A stretch of 64,000 nucleotides of DNA from Longimicrobiales bacterium (lineage in GTDB: Bacteria; Gemmatimonadota; Gemmatimonadetes; Longimicrobiales; Gaopeijiaceae). Where the stretch lies: contig JAPKBW010000009.1 of the NCBI GenBank assembly GCA_028823235.1, positions 1 through 64,000 on the forward strand, in the 5' to 3' direction. Made by a program: the position numbers and the translations under genes. Of this stretch, positions 35,830 through 45,999 are shown piece by piece (the stretch's first letter is position 1; each line of letters starts with the position of its first letter). The notes beneath the pieces were generated by a model that was not told the origin of the DNA, did no database searches, and saw only the letters and a list, made by a program, of their open reading frames with translations.

Positions 35830-37761
35830 TCAGCGCCCCCCAGTGTTCTGCGCCTTGCTTGGAATGCTTAGTCCGTCGCCGATCTCGAACATGGGTGGGA
35901 TGCGCGTCGGGATGCGGCCAGCGATCTGGGTCTGACCGAGAAGCGCTCGACCCGCAGCCCTCTGACTGGCTTCGGATCCACTCCAGGCCAAGAGATACGA
36001 CTGCACGTCCGGGAAATCCGTAATGAGGTAGGGGTTACCAAAGGACACCACTGTGTGGGGCACGCCGATCCGACGCAGCTCCGTGATGAAGTCGACGAGA
36101 TCCTCGGGCAGCATGAAAGAGCCGGACACGTTCACCGACGTCACGTATGTGCTGACAACCACCATGCCCTGTTCGCGTGCGCGACGGGTGAGCCCCTGGT
36201 AGATGCTCTGCTGCGTATCGGCATCGACCTCCGCCGTGGTGAGCCTTGGGTAGGTCTCGCGGAGCACACGATTGAAGTAGCGGCCGGCGAGTACGTCGGA
36301 ACTTCGACGGTACGACACGGAGAGGACCCGGGCGGTGCGCGTCCCAGCGAGAGGGAGCAGGTCGCGATCGTTCTTCAGGAGTGTGAGGGCGCTCTCCGCG
36401 ATCCGATTCGCCACATCTAGGTGATCGGGCACGCCCACATGCTGAGAGATCTGTTCGATCTGCACGAGTCGGTCTTCCTGGAGACTCAGGTCTTCCTTCG
36501 TGTCCAGCACTCGCATGACCGATTCATCGAGACGTCGCTCGGTAATCCGGCCTGAGCTCACCGCCTCCACGATTCCTTCCACCGCGCCTTTGACAGACGC
36601 CGGCATCAAGATGACGTCAGCGCCGGCTTCGATAGCTCGCACCGCAGCTTCGCCCGAATTGTGCTGACGGGAGATAGCCCTCATGTCCATGGCATCGGTG
36701 AAGACGATCCCGTCGAAACCCATCTCGTCACGGAGCACTGTGGTGAGCACCTCAGGGGACAACGTCGAGGGCTCTCGCCCCCCGCCGTTCAAAGAGGGCA
36801 CTGCGATGTGTGCTGTCATGATGGCCCCCATGCCCGCGTCGATCGCTTCCTGGAAAGGGTGAAGCTCGACAGAGTCCATGCGCGCCCGGTCGTGAAGAAT
36901 GACAGGGAGCGCGACGTGCGAGTCCGTCTCTGTGTCACCATGGCCTGGAAAGTGCTTTCCGGTCGCAATGGCCCCATTGTCCTGAACGCCCTCTATAAAG
37001 GCGATTCCCATCCGGGCGACCCGATCCGGGTCCTCGCCGAATGATCGGACGTTGATGATCGGGTTGTCCGGGTTGTTGTTGACGTCTAGTACCGGTGCGA
37101 AGGGCACGTGGATTCCTACGGCGCGGGCTTCGATCGCCGTGATCTTGCCCATTTCATAAGCGAACTCCTCGCGGCCCGTGGCACCAACAGCCATGAGAGA
37201 GGGGAAGTCCGTCGCGCCACCAAGGTCGATCGCACCGGGCATGTGAATGGCTCCGCGCATGCGAAAGCCCGCGCCTGTCTCGAGGTCCGCGGCAACGAGC
37301 AGCGGAATCTCCGAGTGGCGTTGGAGGTCGTTCAATTTAGCGGCGACGTCGTACGGAGTCCCGACGGACATGATGACCCCGCCGATCCCCTGCTCTTCGA
37401 TGTACGTGAGCATCCGTTCGTGACTGCCGGACCCCTCCGGCGCGAAGTCACCGAGGACCCATGGCATGATGAGCTGACCGGCCTTCTCCGCGATGGTCAG
37501 GTCAGCAAGCGTGCCCTCCGCCCAACTCCGCCTGTCCAGAGGCGTTGGTGCGGGTTCCTCTGCCACCAGGCTGTCGAAGACGGCATAGAGGCCTGCGGCG
37601 AGTGTCTCGTCAGCGGCTTCGAAAGAGGGTGGACTGCCAGCGGGTTCAATCGGGTCACCCGACCCAGAGAAAGCGCGGCACGAGGCCAGGGTCACTGCGA
37701 GAAGACCGGCGGCCAAGCCGCGGGTCCACGGAACGAAAAGCGGAAGCGTGTGGTGCGTCAT
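35830..37761 (-). CDS. GH3 beta-N-acetylhexosaminidase lipoprotein (NagZ-like)
   Basis: 643 aa. A lipoprotein signal (LLAVTLASC) is followed by a two-domain GH3 enzyme like Bacillus NagZ: KHFPGHGDTETDSH loop and FTDAMDMRAIS nucleophile segment, then a C-terminal alpha/beta domain. It removes GlcNAc from GlcNAc-MurNAc fragments. The N-terminal halves of this and the fused protein are similar throughout (NPDNPI, FEN/LET regions), so they are probably tandem duplicates. Divergent from namZ. Confidence 0.9.
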   Translation of the reverse strand: MTHHTLPLFVPWTRGLAAGLLAVTLASCRAFSGSGDPIEPAGSPPSFEAADETLAAGLYAVFDSLVAEEPAPTPLDRRSWAEGTLADLTIAEKAGQLIMPWVLGDFAPEGSGSHERMLTYIEEQGIGGVIMSVGTPYDVAAKLNDLQRHSEIPLLVAADLETGAGFRMRGAIHMPGAIDLGGATDFPSLMAVGATGREEFAYEMGKITAIEARAVGIHVPFAPVLDVNNNPDNPIINVRSFGEDPDRVARMGIAFIEGVQDNGAIATGKHFPGHGDTETDSHVALPVILHDRARMDSVELHPFQEAIDAGMGAIMTAHIAVPSLNGGGREPSTLSPEVLTTVLRDEMGFDGIVFTDAMDMRAISRQHNSGEAAVRAIEAGADVILMPASVKGAVEGIVEAVSSGRITERRLDESVMRVLDTKEDLSLQEDRLVQIEQISQHVGVPDHLDVANRIAESALTLLKNDRDLLPLAGTRTARVLSVSYRRSSDVLAGRYFNRVLRETYPRLTTAEVDADTQQSIYQGLTRRAREQGMVVVSTYVTSVNVSGSFMLPEDLVDFITELRRIGVPHTVVSFGNPYLITDFPDVQSYLLAWSGSEASQRAAGRALLGQTQIAGRIPTRIPPMFEIGDGLSIPSKAQNTGGR

Positions 37762-37795
37762 TCCTTCCGTAGATGCCTCGATTCAGCGGGATGCG

Positions 37796-37824
37796 TTGAC
37801 GGGGTCCAATGTGACCCCGATGCT
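37796..37824 (+). promoter_or_regulatory. inverted repeat and possible namZ promoter in the nagZ/namZ gap
   Basis: In the 69-bp divergent gap, a perfect repeat GGGGTC-N6-GACCCC (37801-37806, 37813-37818) lies between a TTGACG (37796-37801) and a weak GATGCT (37819-37824) 17 bp apart. It could be an operator within a promoter whose transcript would begin close to the namZ ATG. The -10 match is poor. Confidence 0.3.
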
Positions 37825-37830
37825 AGCCTC

Positions 37831-39153
37831 ATGTCACGCTTACAATACCGGCGCATCACGCGCTCAAGCGGGAGACGCGCGGAAACTACCCGCTACCGGA
37901 ACCCCCGACAATCTGCGCTGCTTGGGCTGTTTTCCACATTCCTGGCCGCCGCGTGCACCGGCACCCAGGGTGACGCTGCAGAACAATCTGTAAGCGCTAT
38001 ATCCCTCGACATCCGACCGGGCATCGAGGTTCTGCTGGACGACTCGCTGCACCTGGTTCAGGGGCTTCGGATCGGCCTTGTCACGAATCACACGGGAATC
38101 GACCGAGCAGGCAGGACGAACATCGATCTTCTGGCTGAGCACGAAGAAATCGACCTAGTCGCTTTGTACTCACCCGAGCATGGGATCCGGGGAAAAGAAA
38201 GGGCTGGCGCTGCGATCGAGAGCGGGTTCGACGAACAGACCGGCCTGCCTGTCCATTCTCTCTACGGGGAGACGCGGAAACCGACGACTGCAATGCTCGA
38301 AGGTGTAGACGTGCTGCTTTTCGATATGCAGGACATTGGGGCCCGGTACTACACCTATGTCTCAACTATGGCGCTGGCCATGACGGCAGCCGGGGAGCAC
38401 GGCATACCGTTCGTCGTCCTCGACCGACCTAACCCGATTCGAGGTGATGTCGTGCAGGGAACGGTGCTGGACCCCGAGTACAGCACATTCGTCGGCATGT
38501 ATCCAGTACCCATGCGCCATGGAATGACGCCCGGCGAGCTCGCTCGAATGTACGTCGGTGCTTTCGGCATCCAAGCAGACCTCATGGTCGTCCCAGTCGA
38601 CGGCTGGACCCGCGACGTGATCTTCGACGATACCGGCCTGCCCTGGGTCCCACCTTCACCGAACATTCCCACCGTCGCGAGTGCCCTGGCCTATCCAGGC
38701 ACCTGCCTCTTCGAAGGAACGCCGCTCTCGGTTGGCCGTGGCACCGACCGGGCGTTTCAGTGGATCGGCGCGCCGTGGCTCGACGGAAATGCGTTGGCCG
38801 CGGCACTGAACTTGTACGAGATCGAAGGCGTGCATTTCGAGGGCGTACGTTTCACGCCGACCAATGCCGGTGACGGAAAATTCGAGGGGAAGGAGGTGGG
38901 CGGAGTCATGCTGGTGCCTGAATCGACGGACTACGACGCGTCCGCGGCGGCTGTGGCGATGCTGGTCGAGACGTACCGTGTGTCGGGAGATCGATGGAGC
39001 TGGTTCGTTGCTCACTTTGATCGGCTCGCCGGTACGGATGCTCTGCGACTCGGGATCGAATCAGGGGCGGGCTTCGAGACGCTGACCGCCGGATGGGCTC
39101 CCGACCTCGCCAGCTTCGAACGGCTACGCGCGCCCTACCTGATCTACGAATGA
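37831..39153 (+). CDS. namZ: exo-beta-N-acetylmuramidase NamZ (DUF1343 family), lipoprotein
   Basis: 440 aa from the ATG at 37831. A basic leader, a hydrophobic stretch and the lipobox LAAAC give a lipoprotein. The DUF1343 body shows GLVTNHTGID, LYSPEHGIRG, LLFDMQDIGARYYTY, DRPNP and the SPNIPT and GTPLSVGRGT segments. NamZ releases terminal MurNAc from murein chains. It is divergent from, and functionally matched with, the two NagZ genes. A longer frame upstream is antisense to nagZ and is discarded. Confidence 0.9.
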   Translation: MSRLQYRRITRSSGRRAETTRYRNPRQSALLGLFSTFLAAACTGTQGDAAEQSVSAISLDIRPGIEVLLDDSLHLVQGLRIGLVTNHTGIDRAGRTNIDLLAEHEEIDLVALYSPEHGIRGKERAGAAIESGFDEQTGLPVHSLYGETRKPTTAMLEGVDVLLFDMQDIGARYYTYVSTMALAMTAAGEHGIPFVVLDRPNPIRGDVVQGTVLDPEYSTFVGMYPVPMRHGMTPGELARMYVGAFGIQADLMVVPVDGWTRDVIFDDTGLPWVPPSPNIPTVASALAYPGTCLFEGTPLSVGRGTDRAFQWIGAPWLDGNALAAALNLYEIEGVHFEGVRFTPTNAGDGKFEGKEVGGVMLVPESTDYDASAAAVAMLVETYRVSGDRWSWFVAHFDRLAGTDALRLGIESGAGFETLTAGWAPDLASFERLRAPYLIYE

Positions 39154-39156
39154 TGA

Positions 39157-39463
39157 TGGAACGATCGTCGGCGACATGGGGCTGTCCGATGCCCAGGACA
39201 CATTATACGTCGACGGTCTCTACCGAATTCCGACACCAACGACGTTGGGCGAAAGCGGCGGACTCGATGCCGGCCGGGCGGTAGTCAGTCGCTTCAGTCA
39301 GGCCGGCCGATGGCAGCACCCCAGGCCCCGTCTTCGAGTTCGACGGCGGCATCCTAGTCGCAGAGGCGACACGCGATGTCACCACGCGCATCCAGGCAGT
39401 CGATGAAAAAGGCGTAGGTCTCTCCACCAACGAAGGCTCACGAGCGATCCGGCAAACTGGGTC
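39157..39463 (+). other. decayed coding remnant, unidentified
   Basis: The about 310 bp after namZ contain protein-like pieces in two plus-strand frames: first GTIVGDMGLSDAQDTLYVDG... ending near GLDAGRAVVSRFSQAGRW, then, after a shift at about 39310, FEFDGGILVAEATRDVTTRIQAV. They look like one gene broken by a frameshift and lacking both ends. I cannot name the family. No terminator is evident. Confidence 0.3.
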
Positions 39464-40525
39464 TCAGTGCGTGTCGAACAGCCGCTGGACCTCGACCGCA
39501 TCCAGATCTCTCGTCCGGGCAAGCATGAGCAATACGCGCGCCTTGTGCGGTGGCAGGTCGCCGGCGGCCACGATCCCCTGCGTCGGATCGGCCACGGAGG
39601 CCATGACCCGACCTTCGGGTACACGCGAGGCATACACGACCAGGACGCCACTTTCGGCAAGCGCCGACACCGCCGCTCGCATAGCCGGGCTCGCTCGGCC
39701 ACCGCCGAATGCCTGGATCACGACCCCCGCCACATCGGACCCGATCAGCGCGCGGACCGTTTCGGCGGTCGTGCCGGCGTAGTCGGAGATGATCGGCACA
39801 TTAGGCAAAGCCTCCACGCTCGCCGCCAGATGCAGCTCGGACTGGAACGTGTGCCGAGTCGTAATCAATCTTCGGTACAGGAGCCGATCAGCATCCACGA
39901 CGCCGAGAGCACCCCACTCCGACGAAGCGAAAGTGTCGACCCGGTTGTTGTCGGTCTTACGGACGTCCCGAGCAGAGTGCACTTCGTCGTTCAAGACAAC
40001 GAGGACTCCCTTGCCCCACGAGTCCCTAGACACTGCGACACGGACGCCCGACAGTAGATTCGCAGGCCCGTCTGCCGAGACCGCTGAGGCAACTCGCATG
40101 GAGCCGACCATGACGACGGGCCGCTGGTCCGTGACGGTAAGATGGAGAAAATAGCCGGTCTCCTCCATCGTGTCCGTGCCGTGCATTACGACGACCCCCG
40201 CCAGCGCTCGATCTCCCGCGAGACGCTCGTTCACCCGCCGGGACAGTCTCAGCCAGTGATCCGGCGTCATGGCGGACGACCCGACCCGACTGAACTCCTC
40301 GACCTCGAGCTGGGCCACATCAGCCAGCTGCGGCACAGCCTCGACGATCTGGGCGCCGGTCAGCTGTCCCCCCTGTGCCTGCCCGGCGATCGTGCCACCG
40401 GTCGCGATCACGAGCACACGCGGGAGCGCTCCATTGGGAGCAGCGTCCTGGGCATGTCCTACCGCCGGGACAGCCGTATGCCACGCGACGCAGGCCACCA
40501 ACACGAGGGACACTGACCCTCTCAT
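39464..40525 (-). CDS. secreted type II L-asparaginase
   Basis: 353 aa. A signal peptide (about 1-26, ending GHAQ) precedes an asparaginase with both threonine motifs, ATGGTIAG and MHGTDTMEETG, and the later KTDNNRVDTF and GGGRASP regions. It hydrolyses asparagine (and perhaps glutamine) outside the cytoplasm. Its ATG shares a base with the aminotransferase stop (TGATG). Confidence 0.93.
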   Translation of the reverse strand: MRGSVSLVLVACVAWHTAVPAVGHAQDAAPNGALPRVLVIATGGTIAGQAQGGQLTGAQIVEAVPQLADVAQLEVEEFSRVGSSAMTPDHWLRLSRRVNERLAGDRALAGVVVMHGTDTMEETGYFLHLTVTDQRPVVMVGSMRVASAVSADGPANLLSGVRVAVSRDSWGKGVLVVLNDEVHSARDVRKTDNNRVDTFASSEWGALGVVDADRLLYRRLITTRHTFQSELHLAASVEALPNVPIISDYAGTTAETVRALIGSDVAGVVIQAFGGGRASPAMRAAVSALAESGVLVVYASRVPEGRVMASVADPTQGIVAAGDLPPHKARVLLMLARTRDLDAVEVQRLFDTH

Positions 40526-41400
40526 CAGGAGGCGGCCGTGGCCGCGCCCTCCTTCACAGCGTCCACAAGGGCCAGGAACGCGTCCGACAGCCTCTGGGTG
40601 ATCGGCCCCACTCCCCCGGCGCCGATCGTAACCCCGTCGACCTGCGAAATCGGCCGCACTTCGCCGGTGGTACCGGTGAAGAAGAGCTCATCAGCACAGG
40701 GCAGGTCTTCTACCTGGATCGGACGCTCCTCAACGGGGATCCCAGCCGCCCGTGCTTCCTCGAGCACGATCGCACGCGTAATGCCGGGGAGGATGTGCCC
40801 CGTCGTCGGATGAGTGACGACCGCCCCGCCGTACACACCCCAGAAATTCTGATGTGCACCCTCAATCGCCACGCCATCTCGAACGAGAATCGCGTCATCC
40901 GCCCCCCTGTCCTTCGCGTCCTGAAACGCCATCGCATTCGGCAGGAGGCAAATGGTCTTTATATCCACACGGCTCCATCGCCGATCCGGCACCGTTACGG
41001 CCGTAAAGCCACGCTGCCAAACTTCATCCGACGGACGACTCCACTCTTTCGCGGAGGCGTAGATCGTTGGGATCACGTCGCCCTCAGGGAAATAATGCGT
41101 ACGCGGTGCGGCCCCTCGCGTGAGCTGCATGTAGACCATCGACCGGTCCACACCCTTGAGGCCGTTCTTCTCGATGAGGCCATGATGCATGTCGATCAGG
41201 GATTCGACGTCGAAGTCGATTCTGAGCCATGCGAGGCCCTTCCTCAGCCGTTCTAAATGTCGATCGAAACCGAACGACACCCCCTCGTAGAACGGAGTCA
41301 CTTCGTAGAGTCCGTCCCCGAGCAAAAAGCCACGGTCGTCCGGAGAAATCTTCGCTTCGTCCTTCGGCATGAAGGACCCGTTCAGGTAGACCGTGCTCAT
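40525..41400 (-). CDS. class IV PLP aminotransferase, D-amino-acid transaminase-like
   Basis: 291 aa from the ATG at 41400. DRGFLLGDGLYE near the N-terminus, the PLP lysine in DIKTICLLPNAMA and EGAHQNFWGV are typical of D-alanine transaminases; branched-chain aminotransferases are the other option. D-alanine/D-glutamate supply for the wall or D-amino-acid salvage would suit a genome that scavenges murein. Upstream (41401-41495) no gene is seen. Confidence 0.82.
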   Translation of the reverse strand: MSTVYLNGSFMPKDEAKISPDDRGFLLGDGLYEVTPFYEGVSFGFDRHLERLRKGLAWLRIDFDVESLIDMHHGLIEKNGLKGVDRSMVYMQLTRGAAPRTHYFPEGDVIPTIYASAKEWSRPSDEVWQRGFTAVTVPDRRWSRVDIKTICLLPNAMAFQDAKDRGADDAILVRDGVAIEGAHQNFWGVYGGAVVTHPTTGHILPGITRAIVLEEARAAGIPVEERPIQVEDLPCADELFFTGTTGEVRPISQVDGVTIGAGGVGPITQRLSDAFLALVDAVKEGAATAAS

Positions 41401-41495
41401 CTTCGCGTGCGTTCCGAATAGGGCGCCCAAGCGCGTTCGCAGGTGCTCGGGAGATTCCCGGCGCACATCTCCGAAAGATGCCCCCCTGGTGACAA

Positions 41496-41528
41496 GAAAA
41501 AAGGGGAAGAGCCATAAAGGCTCTCCCC
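41496..41528 (-). terminator. terminator after pspA
   Basis: On the minus strand a GC-rich stem of about 10 bp with one bulge (41503-41513 with 41519-41528, 5-nt loop) is followed by six T (41497-41502). It lies 40 bp after the pspA stop and before the aminotransferase gene. Confidence 0.75.
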
Positions 41529-41570
41529 CTCCTGGTCGGCGGTCCCGTGGACCCCCGAATCTACTCGGGC

Positions 41571-42437
41571 CTAGTTCTCCGTCCGCCCCTCGAGCTTGTC
41601 GAACTCGGAGAGCAACTCCGCCTCCGGAATCGAGTTCGCTTCTTCCTCCGAATCGACTTCGACATCGGCCTCTTCCACGGGGGACGCATGCGCGGCTGCG
41701 GCCGGCTCATCGTCCCCCGCTTCGAGCTGTTTGGGTGCTTCGGCCTGAGGTGCCGCGATCAGGCCCATCTCAGCCTTCAGTGCGAGCAACTGATCTTCGA
41801 CACCCGCTCCACCCGACCCAGATTCGAGACGAGTGAACTCGGACTCGAGCGTGTCCCCGCCCAGTTCGGCGTTGACCTCGGCATGAGCCACGCTCTGCCG
41901 CTCCTCTTCTTCGATCTTGTCGGCCATACGGTTGAAGGCCTCAAACGCCGATGTATCCGACAGGCCCGACATCGTCTCGTGGATCCGACGCTGCGCCTGG
42001 GCCCTCTTCTGCTTGGCGATGAGGAGATTACGCTTGCGGCGGGCCTCCTCGATCTTGTCGTTCAGTTGACGGAGCGAGCCCTTGAGGTTCTCCGTTTCAG
42101 CCGCCTGAGCTTCCCAGGTCTGCTTGAGGGCCATCGCCCGCTCGGCGTGTTCCTGCTGACGCAGCAGCGCCTGCTTCGCTAGGTCATCGCGTCCTTCCTT
42201 GACCGCCAGCATCGCTCGGTGCTGCCAGTCGCGTTGCTGTTTGACCTCGGCCTCAAGCTGTGCCTTGAGCTTCCGCTCATCGGCAATGGCCGCAGCCACA
42301 TCACGCTTGGCACGCGCCAACTGCTCGCGCATGTCCGAAATGATCTGATTGAGCATCTTCTCGGGATTTTCCGCCCGAGAGATGAGATCGTTGATGTTCG
42401 ATTTGATGACCGTCGACAACTTCGTGAAGATGCCCAT
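41571..42437 (-). CDS. pspA: PspA/IM30 family membrane-stress protein
   Basis: 288 aa. The N-terminal amphipathic helix (MGIFTKLSTVIKSN) and the long coiled coil (about 30-190) of PspA/Vipp1 are clear. An acidic, Ala/Glu-rich tail of about 60 residues follows, longer than in classical PspA. Such proteins assemble on and stabilise stressed membranes. It is paired with the YbjN-like gene (3 bp apart). Confidence 0.9.
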   Translation of the reverse strand: MGIFTKLSTVIKSNINDLISRAENPEKMLNQIISDMREQLARAKRDVAAAIADERKLKAQLEAEVKQQRDWQHRAMLAVKEGRDDLAKQALLRQQEHAERAMALKQTWEAQAAETENLKGSLRQLNDKIEEARRKRNLLIAKQKRAQAQRRIHETMSGLSDTSAFEAFNRMADKIEEEERQSVAHAEVNAELGGDTLESEFTRLESGSGGAGVEDQLLALKAEMGLIAAPQAEAPKQLEAGDDEPAAAAHASPVEEADVEVDSEEEANSIPEAELLSEFDKLEGRTEN

Positions 42438-42440
42438 CGC

Positions 42441-42839
42441 TTAGCCCTCCGCCCCGTTGGCGAGGTTGCGGATCTGCTCCATGTGCGTGGCGGCAGCGAG
42501 CGTAATCGACTCTATCGAAGCCTGGATCTCGAGGAAGTCGAGCGTCTCCAGCTCCAGCGTGTCGCTTAAAATCAGGTCGCCATCTTCGATGCCGTAAGCA
42601 CCGTGAACGATCTCATTCGCATTAAGCTCGAGTAGCGTCCGGTAGAGAGCGAGACTGTTCGACCCCTCTTCCGGCATGTCCATGACCTTCATGCGGATCA
42701 GGAGCAGAGCGTCAGCGTGATGTACGACCACGGGAGCGCCTCCGTCCTCACCCCGAGTGAGATACATCCCCTCGTCGACCTCTTCGTATTCGAGGTCCAT
42801 GCGAATCAGGAAGCTCTCCAGATCCTCTCGGCTAACCAT
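42441..42839 (-). CDS. YbjN/CesT-like small protein
   Basis: 132 aa, acidic, with alternating helices and strands as in the YbjN or type III secretion chaperone-like fold (SREDLESFLIRMDLEYEE start, then LALYRTLLELNA). The ATG at 42839 follows GGAG and is preferred to an upstream codon. Co-transcribed with pspA; a chaperone-like or regulatory role with PspA is a guess. Confidence 0.65.
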   Translation of the reverse strand: MVSREDLESFLIRMDLEYEEVDEGMYLTRGEDGGAPVVVHHADALLLIRMKVMDMPEEGSNSLALYRTLLELNANEIVHGAYGIEDGDLILSDTLELETLDFLEIQASIESITLAAATHMEQIRNLANGAEG

Positions 42840-42951
42840 GATGGTCTCCGTATGTGTGAGGCTGCATGGCAGCGACATGTCGAAATACCCGAAATCCTAC
42901 GAGCACCCGAGAAGTTTGGTTTCTCACGGGTCCGTAAACTAAACGCCAACC

Positions 42952-45948
42952 CTAGCCAAGCAACCGCGCTAGGTGGTGTCCTGTATGAGACGTATCAACC
43001 CCCGCAACGGTTTCCGGCGTCCCCTCGACGAGAACCGCTCCGCCCCCTGATCCGCCCTCCGGCCCGAGGTCGATCACCCAGTCTGCCGTCTTCACAACAT
43101 GCAGATTGTGTTCGATCACGACGACCGTGTTCCCGAGGTCGACGAGGCGATGCAGCACCTCCAGCAGAACACGCACATCCTCGAAATGAAGGCCGGTCGT
43201 AGGCTCATCGAGGATGTACAGTGTGTTCCCCGTAGACCGCTTGGAGAGTTCCGTTGCCAGCTTCACTCTCTGGGCTTCGCCTCCGGAGAGGGTCGTCGCA
43301 GCCTGACCGAGGTGGATATATCCCAGCCCGACATCGAACAGCGTCTGAAGTTTTTCCTTGATGCGGGGCACCATCTCGAAGAATCCGAGCGCGTCTTCGA
43401 CAGTCATGTCGAGAACGTCCGCCACATTCTTGCCTTTGTAGTAGACGTCGAGCGTCTCGCGATTGTACCGCCGACCCCGGCAGATATCGCAAGGAACGTA
43501 TACGTCCGGCAGGAAGTGCATCTCGATCTTCACGAGGCCATCGCCCTGACACGACTCACAGCGGCCACCCTTCACATTGAAAGAGAAGCGACCAGGGCCA
43601 TACCCCCGCATCTGCGACTCCGGCAGGTTCGCAAACAGGTCACGAATCGGCGTGAATAGCCCTGTATACGTTGCCGGATTGGATCGCGGAGTCCTTCCGA
43701 TCGGAGACTGATCGACGTCGATGACCTTGTCGATGTGCTCGAGACCGTCGATCCCGTCGTGATCGGCCGCAACCAATTTGCTCCGGTAGAAGTGCCGCGC
43801 CAGCGCGTGGTAAAGTGTTCCGTTTACGAGCGTCGACTTCCCGGATCCAGAGACCCCTGTCACACAAAGGAATGTGCCGAGAGGAAACGCCACATCGATC
43901 TTCTGGAGATTGTGGCCACGGGCGCCACGAACCGTGAGTGCCCGCTCCAAATCGACGGGTCGCCGCACCGTCGGAACCTCAATCCTACGCTCACCCGTCA
44001 GATAAGCGGCGGTGAGCGACCCCTCTGCCTTCAGGATGTCTTCGATCGTGCCCGCCGCAACCACTTCACCGCCATGCCGACCCGCGCCGGGGCCAAGGTC
44101 GACCACATAGTCGGCCATCCGGATCGTGTCTTCGTCATGCTCGACCACAACCACGGTGTTTCCGAGGTCACGAAGGTGCTGAAGCGTTCCGAGCAGTCGG
44201 TCGTTGTCTCGCTGGTGAAGCCCGATCGAGGGCTCGTCGAGGATGTACAGCACGCCGACCAGACGACTGCCGATCTGAGTCGCGAGTCGAATACGCTGCG
44301 CCTCACCGCCGGAAAGCGATCCGGCCGCCCTCCCGAGCGTCAGATAGTCGAGGCCCACATCCCGCAGGAAGCGGAGACGTTCTCCGACCTCTTTGAGAAT
44401 CGGACCAGCGATCTCAGCTGAGAGCGGTGCATACTTCGCGGCCATCGCATCCGAGCCTGGACTTTCACCCTCGCCTTCGACAGGCAGACTGAGGAAGAAA
44501 TCGGTGGCTGTGCCAATGGCCATGTCGACCACGTCGCCGAGCGAGGCGCCTCCGATCGTGACCGCCCGAGATGCATCCCTGAGTCTTGTGCCGTCACACG
44601 CGGTGCACGGGAGCGTGGACATGAACTCGTCGAGCTGATTTCGAACGGTCTCCGACTGCGTCTCGCGATAGCGGCGTTCGACATTCGCGAGGACGCCCTC
44701 CCATTGATCTTCGTAGTGACCACCGAATTTTCCCGCCCCCGACTTGTAGGGGAATCGGATCTTCATGCCGTCAGAGCCATGGATGATCGCGTGGCGGACA
44801 TCCTCTGGGAGCTTACCCCACGGGGTGTTCGGATCGAACTCGTAGGCCTCAGCCAATCCCACTATTACCGACCGGCGCAGATGCCCGGACGGGTCGCCCC
44901 AAGGCAGAATAACGCCTTCGAGAATCGTGACACTGTGGTCGGCAGTCAGAAGATGGGCGTTGACCTCTTTGCGGGTACCGAGGCCGCCGCACTCCTCACA
45001 CGCGCCATAGGGCGAGTTGAAGGAGAACTGGCGAGGCTCGAGCTCAGAGAGGCTGGTTCCACAGTTGTCACAGGCGTAGTGCTCGCTGAACACGTGGGGC
45101 ACCGGATCTTTCTTGGTGCGGCCCTTCCCGTGCTCGAGAACCTCGATGACCCCTTCCCCAGCACGCAGGGCGGTTTCGACCGAATCTGCAATGCGTTCGC
45201 GATCCACTTCCTTGATCACGAGGCGGTCGACCACGACGGCGATATCGTGGTTCTCATAGCGGTTGAGCGACGGAGGATCCGTCAGGTCGTGCGTCTTCCC
45301 ATCGACTCTGACCCGGACGAAACCCTCTTTGCGAGCCTTCTCGAAGAGGTCCTTGAACTCACCCTTTCGGCCACGCACCAACGGAGCCAAGACCTCGATG
45401 CGAATGCCCTCGCCGATGCCCAGCAATCGGTCGACGATCTGGCTCGCTGACTGCCGGATGACCGGGTCGCCACATGTCGGACAGTGAGGTGTGCCAACGC
45501 GCGCCCAGAGCAGTCGCAGGTAGTCGTAGATCTCCGTGACGGTGCCGACGGTCGAGCGAGGGTTTCGGCTGACCGTCTTCTGCTCGATCGAGATCGCAGG
45601 CGACAGCCCTTCGATCGCGTCGACGTCGGGCTTCTCCATGAGCCCAAGGAACTGGCGGGCGTAGGCGGAGAGTGATTCGACGTACCGGCGCTGACCCTCG
45701 GCATAGATCGTGTCGAAGGCAAGCGACGACTTCCCGGAGCCGGAGAGTCCGGTGATAACGATCAATCGTTCCCGCGGAAGCTCGACGTCGATGTTCTTGA
45801 GATTGTGCTCGCGCGCTCCCCGGACGATCAACTTCTCGTCGGAAGGACGGAACGCCCGAGCGCCATTCACGGACGGACGCAGCGGTGCCGACTCGGAGTC
45901 GGTTGCGGGCCCTCTCGGGCTTGTCGATGAGACGCGGGATTCAGGCAT
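42952..45948 (-). CDS. uvrA: excinuclease ABC subunit A
   Basis: 998 aa. Two ABC modules: Walker [10 protein letters not shown] and GVSGSGKST, signatures [11 protein letters not shown] and [11 protein letters not shown], and zinc-type cysteine clusters (for example CESCQGDG ... CDICRG). It recognises DNA lesions for nucleotide excision repair. About 38 residues precede the normal start ([12 protein letters not shown]) and have no similarity, so translation may begin later than 45948, though no better codon is obvious. No SOS box was recognised upstream. Confidence 0.97.
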   Translation of the reverse strand: MPESRVSSTSPRGPATDSESAPLRPSVNGARAFRPSDEKLIVRGAREHNLKNIDVELPRERLIVITGLSGSGKSSLAFDTIYAEGQRRYVESLSAYARQFLGLMEKPDVDAIEGLSPAISIEQKTVSRNPRSTVGTVTEIYDYLRLLWARVGTPHCPTCGDPVIRQSASQIVDRLLGIGEGIRIEVLAPLVRGRKGEFKDLFEKARKEGFVRVRVDGKTHDLTDPPSLNRYENHDIAVVVDRLVIKEVDRERIADSVETALRAGEGVIEVLEHGKGRTKKDPVPHVFSEHYACDNCGTSLSELEPRQFSFNSPYGACEECGGLGTRKEVNAHLLTADHSVTILEGVILPWGDPSGHLRRSVIVGLAEAYEFDPNTPWGKLPEDVRHAIIHGSDGMKIRFPYKSGAGKFGGHYEDQWEGVLANVERRYRETQSETVRNQLDEFMSTLPCTACDGTRLRDASRAVTIGGASLGDVVDMAIGTATDFFLSLPVEGEGESPGSDAMAAKYAPLSAEIAGPILKEVGERLRFLRDVGLDYLTLGRAAGSLSGGEAQRIRLATQIGSRLVGVLYILDEPSIGLHQRDNDRLLGTLQHLRDLGNTVVVVEHDEDTIRMADYVVDLGPGAGRHGGEVVAAGTIEDILKAEGSLTAAYLTGERRIEVPTVRRPVDLERALTVRGARGHNLQKIDVAFPLGTFLCVTGVSGSGKSTLVNGTLYHALARHFYRSKLVAADHDGIDGLEHIDKVIDVDQSPIGRTPRSNPATYTGLFTPIRDLFANLPESQMRGYGPGRFSFNVKGGRCESCQGDGLVKIEMHFLPDVYVPCDICRGRRYNRETLDVYYKGKNVADVLDMTVEDALGFFEMVPRIKEKLQTLFDVGLGYIHLGQAATTLSGGEAQRVKLATELSKRSTGNTLYILDEPTTGLHFEDVRVLLEVLHRLVDLGNTVVVIEHNLHVVKTADWVIDLGPEGGSGGGAVLVEGTPETVAGVDTSHTGHHLARLLG

Positions 45949-45999
45949 AGCCCGGAATACTAATCAAGCGAGCGAGTAACGTTCAACGCGCGATACCCG

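Noticed and set aside
37108-37830. Long N-terminal extension of NamZ
   Set aside because: It is antisense to the nagZ-like gene; the lipoprotein signal starts after the ATG at 37831.
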